Shown: piece after piece, positions 54,419-64,000 of the stretch
How positions within the stretch are numbered: the first letter of the stretch is position 1
Layout: every line of letters starts with the position of its first letter
DNA from: Boesenbergia rotunda
Lineage: Eukaryota; Streptophyta; Magnoliopsida; Zingiberales; Zingiberaceae
Length of the DNA: 64,000 nucleotides
Direction of reading: 5' to 3'
Assembly: GCA_024364735.1 (NCBI GenBank)
Contig: JAGFNQ010005396.1
Span: 46,284-110,283 of the forward strand
Notes under the pieces: model-generated
Databases searched by the model: none
What the model was told of the DNA's origin: nothing
What the model saw: only the letters and a program-made list of their open reading frames with translations
Program-made: the position numbers and the translations under genes

Positions 54419-55999
54419 TGTTGGATCGAGAGAACCGATAGAGAGGGGGAATATCGAAAAACGTTCGGATTTAAGAGATAGAGAAATTACGCAGCGGAAA
54501 TTAAAACAAACAAACGCAAACACCAAGTTTTTTACTTGGTTCGGAGTCGCGGTCGGCTCCTACTCCAAGGCCCACGGTCGTTGACCGTTTACTGCGGGCA
54601 ATTCTATATTTGCTCAAAACGGTTTACAAATAGATGTTACAATTGCAGTATAGTAAACACAAAAATAGAAAATCGCTCTTCGTTACCGACGTCCAGTGTG
54701 GAATGTTTCTCGGAGCAGAGGGACGTCGTCAGCGCTTGTATTTCGAGTCGGGAGGTTTCTAGAGCAGAGCGTGAGAGTAGAAGAGCGTGATTGCGTTGAA
54801 TGAATTGAGTTGCGAAGCCTTGGGGTCGAGGGCCCTTTTTATAGCACCTGGGGGCGCCCGGAACGTCGGGGGTGCCCCCCACGTGTCAACCGATGCGCTT
54901 CCATCTCGGTCAGCTCTGATCCCATAAAACTCGGGATCAGGCTTTGACGGGGGCGCCCAGAACGCTGGGGGCGCCCGGGTTGACCGGGTCTCCTCTTATC
55001 CGTTGGCTTCTCTGGGTTCTGCTTCGTTAGCTTCAACTGGGGGCGCCCGGGACACTGGGGGCGCCCGGGACATTGGGGGCGCCCGGGAGCACGGGAGCGC
55101 CCGGGAGCACAGGGGCGCCCCGCCCATGAGCTGTCGAAGCCTGCCTTTGCTTCATGTGTTTTGTGTTCACCTTGGGGGCGCCCGGGACACTCCGGGCGCC
55201 CTAGTCAGCTGCTGCCTCACTCCTTTTAGGCTCTCTGAGCTGCAGACACTCGTTCCTTCGGTCCTGCATCCAGGGTTAGTCCAAAACACCATAAAGAAAT
55301 AAGATGTTAGTTTATACAGCCTTCGCTGTCTTGGTTCTGACTTTGGGCCTCCCAAATGGAGCCCTAGGTCGAACCGACGCCTACTGTTCCCTCGACGGGG
55401 AACGCGTCCTCACCTACTCCTCTCGGGAGAATTTACCTGATGCCAACCGGCTCCTCTGGTTGGACTTTTGCCTAGCGGTCCTTCGCCAGGTCTTGGATGT
55501 CAAGCTGTCCTTCGCCCGGTGCCTTCGCCAGGTCTTCAATCCCAAGCTGTCCTTCGCCTGGTGCCTAGCAGTCCTTTGCTAGGGCTTCAGTACCAAGCTG
55601 TCCTTCGCCTGGTGCCTAGCAGTCCTTCACTAGGTCTTCGTATCCTGGCATTCCTTCGCCAAGTGCCTAGCAGTCCTTCACTAGGGCTTTGTATCCTGGC
55701 ATTCCTTCGCCAGGTGCCTAGCAGTCTTTCGCTAGGGCTTTGTATCATAGCATTCCTTCGCCAGGTGCCTAGCAGCCCTTCGCTAGGACTTTGTCTCCTG
55801 GCAGTCCTTCGCCAGGTGCCTAGCAGCCCTTCGCTAGGACTTTGTTTCCTGGCAGTCCTTCGCCAGGTGCCTAGCAGCCCTTCGCTAGAACTTTGTTTCC
55901 TGCACACTTAATGAGCATATTAGACAACAAATAACACTTAACTTTGAATCCTTTGCCAATATCAAAACAAGGTTCGATATGGTGCTTCCTGCACCAACA
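54419..55999 (-). mobile_element. Solo LTR of a Sirevirus, inserted in the E5 spacer
   Basis: On the + strand from TGTTGGATCGAGAGAACC to CCTGCACCAACA; 1581 bases, - orientation. Flanks are TAAGT and AAAAT, a poor target duplication. - strand TATAAAA near 54836-54842. It holds two arrays: GGGCGCCCGGGACACTGG-type repeats (about 55038-55200) and an ~60-base 'GCCTAGCAGTCCTTCGCTAGG' array (55480-55905). The frames at 55304-55911 translate the arrays and are not genes. Confidence 0.82.
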
Positions 56000-56694
56000 A
56001 AAATGACAGTTGAAATTTGAACAACCTAGTATTGGGTGGAGGTAAGATGATAGTACGTTAGGGAAGCCTTTCTAATAAGGTCAAGTATACACTACTTGGT
56101 CTGTTTAGTCTGGTGGAACTAGCCGAAGCTACCGATCTAAGACCCAAGCTAGTTAGACCAAAATCTTTCAAGAAGTAACTTGAAGATGAATTTTCTATAA
56201 AAGATTTTGTCAAGGAAAGGGTTGATGATCCAATAAGGCTACGGCCAAAGAAGGCCTAGTGCCTCGCCAAGACCTGGAAGTCAATTATAGAAAATCAAAT
56301 TCACTTTACTATTGTCAAATTTGAATCTAACACAAATTTTAATTAATCTTAGATTCAAACATTTTTCAAAGTCAATAAACTTAGCCTTATAACTTTTCAA
56401 AATTAATTCAAGTCCTTCAAAATTAACCATGCTTTTCAAATTAAAATCTTTGTTTTTGTCAAAACCTGTCTCACAAAACTTATAAGGTTAACATATTTGA
56501 TCACATAGAACTGGGTGAGATGTCTAGGACCTGATAGTATTTTAAAAACTTGAACTGTTTTCAAAATGTGTTCAAAATCAATTCTAATTTTATGTCAGTT
56601 TGAATATAAGCTTGATTGGTTGAGTCAACTGAGTCAAACCTAGTCAACACAGTCAACCTTGGTCAGTAATCAAACTGGTCAATAGTCAAACCTC
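56000..56694 (+). other. E5 spacer, homologous to E2 up to the pol boundary
   Basis: 56010-56280 matches the E2 gag-pol spacer closely, and 56460-56530 matches E2's pre-protease block (CCTGTCTCACAAAAC). E2 then enters protease; E5 instead enters TCAA-rich sequence (GTCAACACAGTCAACCTTGG) and the promoter. No gene. Confidence 0.7.
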
Positions 56695-56950
56695 GGTCAA
56701 CACGGGCGCCCGTGACTTGTCAGGCATCTCAGACTTTATCTTCGACCAAGACAGCCAAAGCTATCAACCCCGACACACCTGACATGGGCGCCCGTAACCT
56801 TACGGGCACCTATAGCTTTATCTTCATCCAAGGTAGTCAGATCTGCCAAAAGCAGCTGACCACTGACTCAGGCGCCCGTGACCTTACGGGCGCCCCAATG
56901 AACACGGGCGCCTAGCCCTTCACAGGTGCCCGGGTAACCCTATATAAAGC
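56695..56950 (+). promoter_or_regulatory. Internal promoter of the E5 replacement gene
   Basis: Copies of CGGGCGCCCGTGAC / CCTTACGGGCGCC occur at about 56702-56715, 56786-56810, 56870-56895 and 56903-56913, then TATATAAAG at 56941-56949, about 109 bases before the family ATG at 57058. E3 has the same arrangement. The palindromes are like those in the LTR U3 of the same elements, suggesting shared transcription factors. Function inferred. Confidence 0.62.
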
Positions 56951-57122
56951 CTTCAATCCCTCTTCATCTCCCACACCAAATGAAATCCTTCTTCATTCTT
57001 CTTCTTCCCAAGGCGCTCGAACGCTCCCTCCTTGTCTTCAAACGTACCGCTTCGACAATGCCTCCCCGATACTATTTTAATTATGCATTTAGAATTAATT
57101 TTCCTATTATAGCGCTTAGTAA

Positions 57123-58406
57123 ATGCATAATTTTCTTTATCTATCTAGAAAACGTCGTGTCACACAAGCTGACCCCGGGGCCGAACCTAGCCCGGATCCT
57201 AGGTTTCCTACCCTAGCCTTGTTTAACAAATTCTCATCCACTACCTACAAACCTATTAAGACGAGTTTCTTGAATAGGCAATTTTTTACTCAATCTTGCC
57301 CAGTAGCAATGGATGCTATAAATTTCTATCAATTAGACCATCTTGTCTACTGTACACATCCAGTAAATTCGACATTGTGTGCCGAATTTTACAACAACCT
57401 AGTCAAAATTGACGACCTGCACTACTCTACCACCGTACAAGGCACTCCTCTCACTATTTCTCCAACTTTGTTTAATCGATTCCTCGGACTACGACAGTCA
57501 CAATCAACCTTTTGTTGCTATCCTCCGGCCAACCCTCCCTTCGCTCCCCCCTATTCGCACATCAACCTAGACACTCTTTACTCCTACTTTTTCGGAGATG
57601 TGCGGAACCCGTTAGCACAACGGTTTCAGTTCGTTGACCTCCGAGTCCAGGATTATGCTCTCTACAGAGTTATAGTTCGTCGTGTTCTCCCACTCACCAC
57701 CCGAGATGTCGCGACCATGCGACCTTTTCACACTTTTCTACTCTACGCCATGATCCATCAGTTAGATATAGACGTAGGCCTCCACATGTTCCACACCATC
57801 ATTTACGCATCGAGCGTATCTACTCACGATCGAGTACGAACGCCCTACTGTCATATTATCACCGCCCTCCTTCACCACCATGGTCGCAACATCACTGCTG
57901 GGGAAATCATCTCAATGACCGAGTTTGATGAAATCGGGTTTAGAAATTTCTCTTTAGCGGGAATAGACATTTTGGCCACCGGGGTCCTATCATGGAGACG
58001 AGAGAGGGCTCGACGGCAGGACGACTCTGACGAGGAGGTGGAGGTAGACGTGGCCGATCTCGCAGCCGAGATCAACGAGCACTTACAGGAGCCTCCTCCA
58101 CTGACCACCAACCAGCGCATTACACTATTGCAGATGGAGATGCACAGCCTCAGGGAGGAGATGGAGGCCCGTCACGTCGAGTATATGGAGGCCCTACAGA
58201 ATGAACACAATGTGAACGAGGGATACCACACTGAGTACTTCGACATTTTTCACGCCGAACATCAGGCAAACGAGGCCCATCACATTGAGCACATGGACAC
58301 CCTCCGAGCCGATCGAGAGACAAACGAGGCGCGATACAATGAAATGATGTCCTTGTTTCGGTCTTGGCAGCCTGGCTCATTCGACCCTCTTGGCCCTTCC
58401 TCATAG
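57123..58406 (+). CDS. E5 pol-replacement gene, 'putative plant transposon protein' type
   Basis: 427 codons, open. Judged from E3, the original start is ATG 57058 (MPPRYYFNYAF), but E5 has a one-base loss near 57110, so only a downstream start is in frame. Residues ~10-100: RKRRVTQADPG and FYNNLVKIDDLHYST. Core ~100-260: TISPTLFNRFLGL, LTTRDVATMRPFHTFLLYAM, YASSVSTHDRVRTPY, LLHHHGRNITAGEIISM. Then an acidic linker (DDSDEEVEVDVADL) and a long Glu/His-rich coiled coil with repeats (HQANEAHHIEHMD). Pattern resembles the plant 'putative transposon protein' domain seen in several retroelements; no enzyme motif, signal peptide or membrane segment visible. Possibly a structural or accessory protein; function unknown. 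Confidence 0.78.
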   Translation: MHNFLYLSRKRRVTQADPGAEPSPDPRFPTLALFNKFSSTTYKPIKTSFLNRQFFTQSCPVAMDAINFYQLDHLVYCTHPVNSTLCAEFYNNLVKIDDLHYSTTVQGTPLTISPTLFNRFLGLRQSQSTFCCYPPANPPFAPPYSHINLDTLYSYFFGDVRNPLAQRFQFVDLRVQDYALYRVIVRRVLPLTTRDVATMRPFHTFLLYAMIHQLDIDVGLHMFHTIIYASSVSTHDRVRTPYCHIITALLHHHGRNITAGEIISMTEFDEIGFRNFSLAGIDILATGVLSWRRERARRQDDSDEEVEVDVADLAAEINEHLQEPPPLTTNQRITLLQMEMHSLREEMEARHVEYMEALQNEHNVNEGYHTEYFDIFHAEHQANEAHHIEHMDTLRADRETNEARYNEMMSLFRSWQPGSFDPLGPSS

Positions 58407-60122
58407 ATCAGAGTGACATTTTTCAGCTATCTTATTGTATCATTGACTGTTTGACTGCCCCTACTGAGTAGGGTTGACTTGTACTTGACTACTGTTTTGC
58501 TGGTCCTCCTGTTGACCAGTTGACTCTTATGCATCTATCATATTTACTTGCAGATAACTTATTAGTTTTATGCAATTTTACTTCAACTACTCAGTCATGC
58601 ACTTAATAATTGAATCTTATGCTTAGTAGAATAGGACTGCTCTACATGTTTTTTTTGGTTTAGTTTCTTATCTGTTAATTAATTTTTTTGTGAAAAATTA
58701 TTCTTTCTATCTTAAAATTTAAAATGATTTTCTGACTTAGTTTTTTTCAAAAATATACCCCATTCAAAACTAGGGCATTTTCGCAAATGGACTTAGCTTA
58801 GGCCCTAACTCTAGAACTGCATGCACCTATAGATCTAGAAGCCAGCATCTCACAAGCACCTTAGGGTACTTTTGATTGATAACCTAGACTGGGTTGAGAT
58901 GCTTAGGTCTATGCCTTGATTCAAGATGCTTTAAGTCAGTGCATCTGCAGCAATTGGGGCAATAAATACAAATTGAATAGCAATCAGGTTAAGTGTCATG
59001 CTTAGAAAATATAACTTGATTAGATCACTTAACTTGACTAACCCTAGCGAAAGCTACTATTTATGACAGTTAGTATGTAGCCAACTGGGTTAGACAGGAC
59101 TCGAACAAGAACGATTTAATTTGGTTTGGTACAGTTTGTGCTTAGAATTGGTTCAATACAGAATTTCATTTTTTTACTCAATTTTTTGCTATAATTAATA
59201 TTATTTTTTTTTGATATATGACAAAGGGGAGAAAAAGGAAAGGATAAATTTTTTAAAAAAATAAAAATAAAAAAAAATAAAAATTTGTCTCTTTTTCAAA
59301 AAGTAAGTAAATAACTAAGTGCAGTGCGTTAAAATGTTTTTCAATCATCTCAAAGCTAAGGATTTAACTCGAAAATCTTTTAAAAATTTTCTAAGTATTA
59401 ATTGCTTGAAAATCCTTTTGAAAATTTTCTAAGTGTTAATTGCTTGAAAATTCTTTTGAAAATTTTCTAAGTGTTAATTACTCGAAAATCTTTTGAAAAT
59501 TTTCTAAGTGTTAATTGCTTGAAAATCTTTTTGAAAATTTTCTAAGTGTTAATTGCTTGAAAATCCTTTTGAAAATTTTCTAAATGTTTAACTTAAAAAT
59601 TCTTTTGAAAATTTGCTAAGTGTTTAACTTAAAAATCCTTTTGAAAATGTTCTAAGTATTTAACTAGAAAATCTTTTGAAAATTTTTTAAGTATTTAACT
59701 CGAAAATCTTTTGAAAATTGTCTAAGTGTTTAACTTGAAAATTCTTCTGGAAATTTTCTATGTATGAAAAATGTGAAAAACCTTTTCTGAAAATTTTCTA
59801 AGTATAATGTGAAAAACTTTTTCTGAAAATATTTCTAAGTATGGAAAACTTTTTCTAAAAATATTTCTAAGTATGGAAAATTTTTTTTGAAAATTTTCTA
59901 AGTATGCAAAAACTTTCTGGAAATCTTTGCTAAGCATGAGAACCTTGCAAAAATCTAAAGCACTTAGAAGGTTTACAAAACCCACATAACTTTGAAAAAC
60001 TCAAGGGGAGAATTTTCGTTTCAGGGGGAGGAAACTAAAATTTTTTAAAAAATATGTTGCTTGTTATATGTTTTTAACTTAACTTTTTGAACCGTGTTGC
60101 CATAAATCAAAAAGGGAAAGAT
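58407..60122 (+). other. E5 3' untranslated region with tandem array and polypurine tract
   Basis: 58740-59100 matches E2 10140-10470 (CAAAACTAGGGCATTTTCGC onward), showing where Sirevirus sequence resumes after the foreign gene. A polypurine-like GACAAAGGGGAGAAAAAGG lies near 59220. The primer tract before the LTR is AAAAAGGGAAAGAT (60109-60122), with two G-to-A changes from the usual AAAAAGGGGGAGAT. Confidence 0.78.
59340..59960. repeat. ~40-bp tandem array in E5 3' untranslated region
   Basis: About 14 units with the phrase CTTTTGAAAATTTTCTAAGT followed by GTTAATTGCTTGAAAAT or TTTAACTTGAAAAT; shorter TATGGAAAACTTTTTCTGAAA-like units at the end. Same phrase type as arrays in E2 and E3. Confidence 0.85.
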
Positions 60123-61336
60123 TGTTGGTGCAGGAAGCACCTAAGTCAAACCTGGGTTTTGATAATGACAAAGGGTTCAGAACTTAAGGTGTTAATGTGA
60201 TCTAACAAGGTGTACTAAGTGTGCAGGAAAAGTCCTAAGTACTCTAGGCAAGAAGTCCTGGCAAAGGGTTGGGCAAGAAGTCCTGGTCACGGACTGGGCA
60301 TGAAGACCTGATTGGAAGTTGGGCAAGAAGTCCTGGTCGAGGACTGGGCAAGAAGTCCTGGAGAAGGGCTGGGCACCGAAGACCTGACCGGAAGTTGGGC
60401 ACGAAGACCTGGTCAGGTGGATTGGGCAAAAGTCCAACCGGAGGAGCCGGTTGGCAAAAGGTAAACTCTCCTAAGAGGAGTAGTTGAGGACGCGTTCCCC
60501 GTGCGAGGGAATAGTAGGAGTCGGTTCGACCTAGGGTTCCATTTTTGGGAGACCCAAAGTCAGAACCAAGACAGCTTAGGCTGTAAATAATGGCTAACAT
60601 ATTGGCTTCTTGTGTTTTGGAACTAACCTTGGTTGCAGAGAATGAAGGAATGTGTTTCTGCAGCTCAGGCGCCTCAAAGGAGTGAGGCGCTTCACTGGGG
60701 TTAGGCGCCTAAATGGATACATGCACCCCAGTTGAACGCTAAACCAAAGCAAGCGAAGCAAAACTGCCAAAGCCTCTGGACATACTCAGCTCAGGCGCCC
60801 GGGACCATACAGGCGCCCCTATGAAGATGGATAAGCGCTGACCGAGCCTGCGGATAAGAGATCGCACAGGAAAGGCCACGTGTAGGCGCCCCCATCGACA
60901 TAGGCGCCCCCATGGGTGCTATAAAAAGGGGTTCAGCCCCAAGGGTTCGAACAACACTTCTCTCATTGCTCCAAGCACTTTTGTTCAAGCGCGACGCTCC
61001 AACAAACTCTGACTTCATGATTCCAGCGCCGACGACGACCCTCTGCTCCAAAATTCGATCCACCTCGGGCGTCGGTAACAAAAAGTGTTGCAAGTTTAAT
61101 TTTCAATTCTATTTCTGTACTCAATTTGTAAAACTCTTTTTATGACTATAGAATTGCCCAAAGTAAACGGTCAAGGACCGTGGGCCTTGGAGTATGAGCC
61201 GACCGCGACTCCGAACCAAGTAAAACCAACATGTGTTCGCGCTTGTTCTGTTATTTTCCGCTTCGTATATTCTCTAGCATTCCGAAAAAATTTGATATCG
61301 ATATTCACCCCCCCTATCGATTTCTCCGATCCAACA
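60123..61336 (+). repeat. E5 3' LTR
   Basis: TGTTGGTGCAGGAAGCACC to GATCCAACA; 1214 bases, followed by the duplication CCTGT. TATA box at 60920-60927. Confidence 0.93.
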
Positions 61337-61416
61337 CCTGTGACCTCCTCCAATTTGATCATTTTCATTCCCTACATTAGAGTAGTAACTAAATTCTCAT
61401 ACATAGGAGATGAAGG

Positions 61417-62957
61417 TGTAGGATCAATGTCGGTCGATAGAGGGGGGTGAATATCGACTCGAAAAATTCGCCGGAATCTCGTTGGAAAACTCTTCGTTTG
61501 TCTTTCTATCAGGGTTAGTACGCAGCGGAAATAATAATAAAGAAAAACAAAACACAAGTGACACGCGGGTTTTACTTGGTTCGCAAACCCCCCCCCCCCC
61601 CCCGTCAGTACGTCCAAGGCTTAAACACTCAATCGTGAGTCCACTAATTGTCTCCTTTCTGGACTTTCCAGAGGCGGAGAAACCCATCTTACAGTTTTGA
61701 TTACACATAAAGAATAAATGAATTTAATACATAAATGAAAAGCAAACCAAACAAAGCGGTGAAGATCCGGCCAATCCGAAAGTTCGAAGTGCCGCGCACT
61801 TCTTCCTAGAGCCTCCTTGGTCGAAGAATTTCGCCTTGAGCACTTTTGTTTTGCATAGACTGCTTTAGCGGATGTGAGAATTGATGTTATGCAATAAGGG
61901 GTCGAACCCCTTTATATACAAGCTTCACGGCGCCTGTAAGGTCTTAGGCGCCTACCACATGTCGGCCAAACTTCATTCGAAGCGTCGAAATCACAGCATG
62001 GACAAAACACCCCTTCTCAGGCACCTGGGAAGCTCCCAGGCGCCTGGGAGAAGTCTCTTGGGCACCTGACTCCCAGGTCCTTTTTCCTATGTTTGCGTTC
62101 CTATCTTGCCTTCAACTCCAGGTACCTGCAAGACACCAAACACAAGACAAAAACACATAATCTTATGCCTTAAAGAATGGTTCTGACTTTGGATTTCACA
62201 TGAAACCCTAGATCGAACCGATGCCTAATGTTTCCTTTCCCGGGGAACGCGTCCTCACCTACTCCACACTGGAGAAGTTGTGTTTGCCAACCGAAACCTC
62301 CGGTTGGACTTTCTCTTAGCCTCCGAGAACCTGAATCTCGAGTCATCTGTCCTCGACCCATCTCTACTTCTGTTCGTGATTCCCGCTCGACTAAAGCTTT
62401 TGCCAACCGGGACCTCCGACTGGACTTTTGCTCGGGCTCTGAGAACTTGGATCTTGAGACGTCCGACCTCAACCCGTCTCTACTTCTGTCCGCCATCCTT
62501 GCTCGGCAAAGACTCCATTGCCCGATCCTCGACCAGGACTTAGTGATCAGTCCCCCGAACCAAGACTTTGTGCCCAGCTTTACTCACCAGGACTTAGTCC
62601 ACCTAGCTTCCCTTGCTAGGACCTGGCTTCACTCACCAGAGTTTCTTTCACCAAAATCACTCCTTTGCTAGTCATCATGATCCTGACTAGACTTCCTCCA
62701 ATCTTCAGGTAAATATAATCTCACACCTCAAATCCGGTGTGGTTTAATTCCTTGGTCAAACTAACCAACGTAACCCTGGGTTGTATTTATTCTGCCAAAC
62801 ATCAGATCCTGTTTGGCTATCCCTTTGTCAAACTAATCAGACCTGGGTTTACCCTACCATACATAAGGTCCTATTTGGTTTAACCCTTGATCACTTTGAC
62901 TACCCTTAATATATTGTCTAACATATATCGTCACTAACTTAAGTATATTGTTAAACA
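61417..62957 (-). repeat. - strand LTR related to the E1 LTR
   Basis: The + strand starts TGTAGGATCAATGTCGGTCG, the reverse of the E1 LTR end (ATTGATCCTACA), then a GAGGGGGGTGAATATCG segment, a 17-base C run (about 61587-61603), - strand TATATAAAGG near 61907-61916 and GGCGCC-type motifs. No primer site on the left, so it is a solo or 3' LTR. The right end at TTGTTAAACA (62957) is a guess. The frames at 62170-62671 come from short internal duplications (GCCAACCG(A/G)(A/G)ACCTCCG). Confidence 0.5.
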
Positions 62958-62964
62958 TCGAAAC

Positions 62965-64000
62965 TGTAACGCCCGCTTTTTTTTTCTTTCTTTCCTAAAG
63001 CGGCGTTACGTTAACATACATAGGGGCATGTGAACATCATAAGGCAGCGGAATAATTTAAACTTACACATACATGCACCTATCTAGCCTTTCTAACCTAG
63101 TAACATGGAAACTTGGCATATTACACATACTTGACATCATACTTAACATGGAAACATCATACTTAACGTCATGTCATAAGATCACATAAGTAACAAGTGC
63201 AAGCACATAAGTAACGAGTGTAAATTGTTTCTTGACAACACTACCATAAGCTTAGCATAAGACTTGTAAATATATCTTTCCTTGGCCAAGTCACTACCAC
63301 ACACATACTCTTGTCCGTCCTGCTGCTTCCCTTATTGTCCCCTTGCTTGATCTGCGGTATAAGGAAATAAGACTATAAGCACATAGGCTTAGTAAGACTC
63401 TTTCCTACTCACTAAAACCATTCATCAAAGTGATCATAAGCACACGAAACATGAACATAACTTGGTGCTTTGCATAGGACATAAGCATCTAACATCACAT
63501 AGCATGACATAGTTCTTGCATAGTACATGAACATAAAGTACACCTAACATAGTATGAGACATGGCATAAACATAAATATAAATATATTTAACATGGCATG
63601 ATACATGACATAAACTTAAACATAAATCTACTTAACATGGCATAATACATGACATAAACTTAAACATAAATCTACTTAACATGTACCATAAGCATAAAAC
63701 ATTACCATCCTGGCCTAATGCATAACATGAATGCATGAGGTAAATGCATATACATAAGGATGCTTAACTTTTAAAATCATACTTTTAAATACTTAAACTT
63801 AATCATAACATCATTGGGGTCCCCGGCTTGTACCACATACATACATCATAAACGTGCATCCCTAAGTAAATACGAGGTAGCGAGCCCCGACCTACTAGGG
63901 TAAGGACAGCATAGTCGGTAGTCCCAGAACCGGGGCGTTCTTAAGGTGCCCATCCCTGTTGCACAGCTTCGGTAGTGCCAGAATCGTGGACAGCATAGTC
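62965..64000 (-). repeat. - strand gypsy LTR related to E4, cut by window edge
   Basis: Starts TGTAACGCCCGCTTTTTTTT on the + strand and shares with E4's LTR the start, the 'GGCGTTACG' echo shortly after, ATAAGCATA/CATAAACATAA-rich sequence and the block GAGGTAGCGAGCC near 63871-63883. No primer-binding site lies before it, so it is a 3' or solo LTR. No genes. Confidence 0.6.

Larger units (their letters stand above)
51192..61336 (+). mobile_element. E5: complete non-autonomous Sirevirus-type element, pol replaced
   Basis: Flanked by a perfect 5-base duplication CCTGT (51187-51191 and 61337-61341). Order: 5' LTR, Met-tRNA primer site, gag, spacer (with a solo LTR inserted), internal promoter, one non-pol gene, 3' untranslated region with tandem repeats, polypurine tract, 3' LTR. 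Spacer and 3' untranslated blocks are those of E2, but nothing of protease, integrase, RT or RNase H is left. E3 has the same plan, so this is a family and not a single accident. Confidence 0.9.

Noticed and set aside
55304..55911. 147-codon frame with SSPSLGLC repeats
   Set aside because: Translation of the ~60-base array in a solo LTR; the opposite strand is also open, as expected for a repeat.
57123..58406. Envelope-like gene of a Sirevirus
   Set aside because: No signal peptide or transmembrane segments are visible, and it replaces pol where an extra gene would follow it. It resembles the plant transposon-protein domain better.

Overview
This is nuclear DNA of a flowering plant, almost entirely transposon-derived. 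The evidence is nested LTR retrotransposons of plant-specific lineages (Sirevirus-type Ty1/copia; Tekay/Del-like and Tat-like Ty3/gypsy), plant gene fragments with introns, and a piece of chloroplast DNA around petG. The repeat mix would suit a large-genome monocot, but that is a guess. I see no intact ordinary host gene; nearly all coding regions are broken by stops or frameshifts. E-numbers below are my own labels. || Left part (1-25150) is a nest at least four deep. E1 (Sirevirus, + strand, 3' part only, 1-3533) sits inside the 5' LTR of E2 (autonomous-type Sirevirus, + strand, 3534-12664). E2 sits in the 3' untranslated region of E3 (- strand, 12665-23182). E3 sits in the reverse-transcriptase region of E7, an old - strand Ty1/copia element (23183-25150). 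E3 is also split by E4, a truncated - strand Ty3/gypsy element with a 3.2 kb repeat-filled LTR (15603-20148). || Middle (25195-39375): a gypsy LTR end (E8), then a 2.5 kb island (25620-28138) with same-strand, intron-bearing fragments resembling VPS35, an LRR receptor kinase and SnRK2, plus an opposite-strand nuclear copy of plastid petG. E6 follows (28139-39370): a complete - strand Tat-type gypsy element with matching TTAGC target duplications. It has gag and protease and an antisense spliced coiled-coil gene. It has no reverse transcriptase or integrase, but holds an ~82 bp minisatellite and an inserted solo copia LTR (31994-34362, duplication CCTTT). || Right part: non-coding DNA with CACTA-like subterminal repeats and a fold-back MITE (39376-42212); a coding-poor LTR element E9 (42689-49593) with near-identical 1.3 kb arms and an assembly N at 47848; a CACTA-type end at 51017. 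E5 follows (51192-61336): a complete + strand Sirevirus-type element with matching CCTGT duplications. Two further - strand LTRs close the window (from 61417 and from 62965). || The main discovery candidate is the E3/E5 family. Both keep Sirevirus LTRs, primer-binding site, gag, spacer and 3' untranslated region. The whole pol region is replaced by one ~430-450 codon gene of the plant 'putative transposon protein' type, preceded by its own TATA box and by GGGCGCC-palindrome repeats like those in the LTRs. It looks like a non-autonomous lineage that would need an E1/E2-like partner for reverse transcription and integration.
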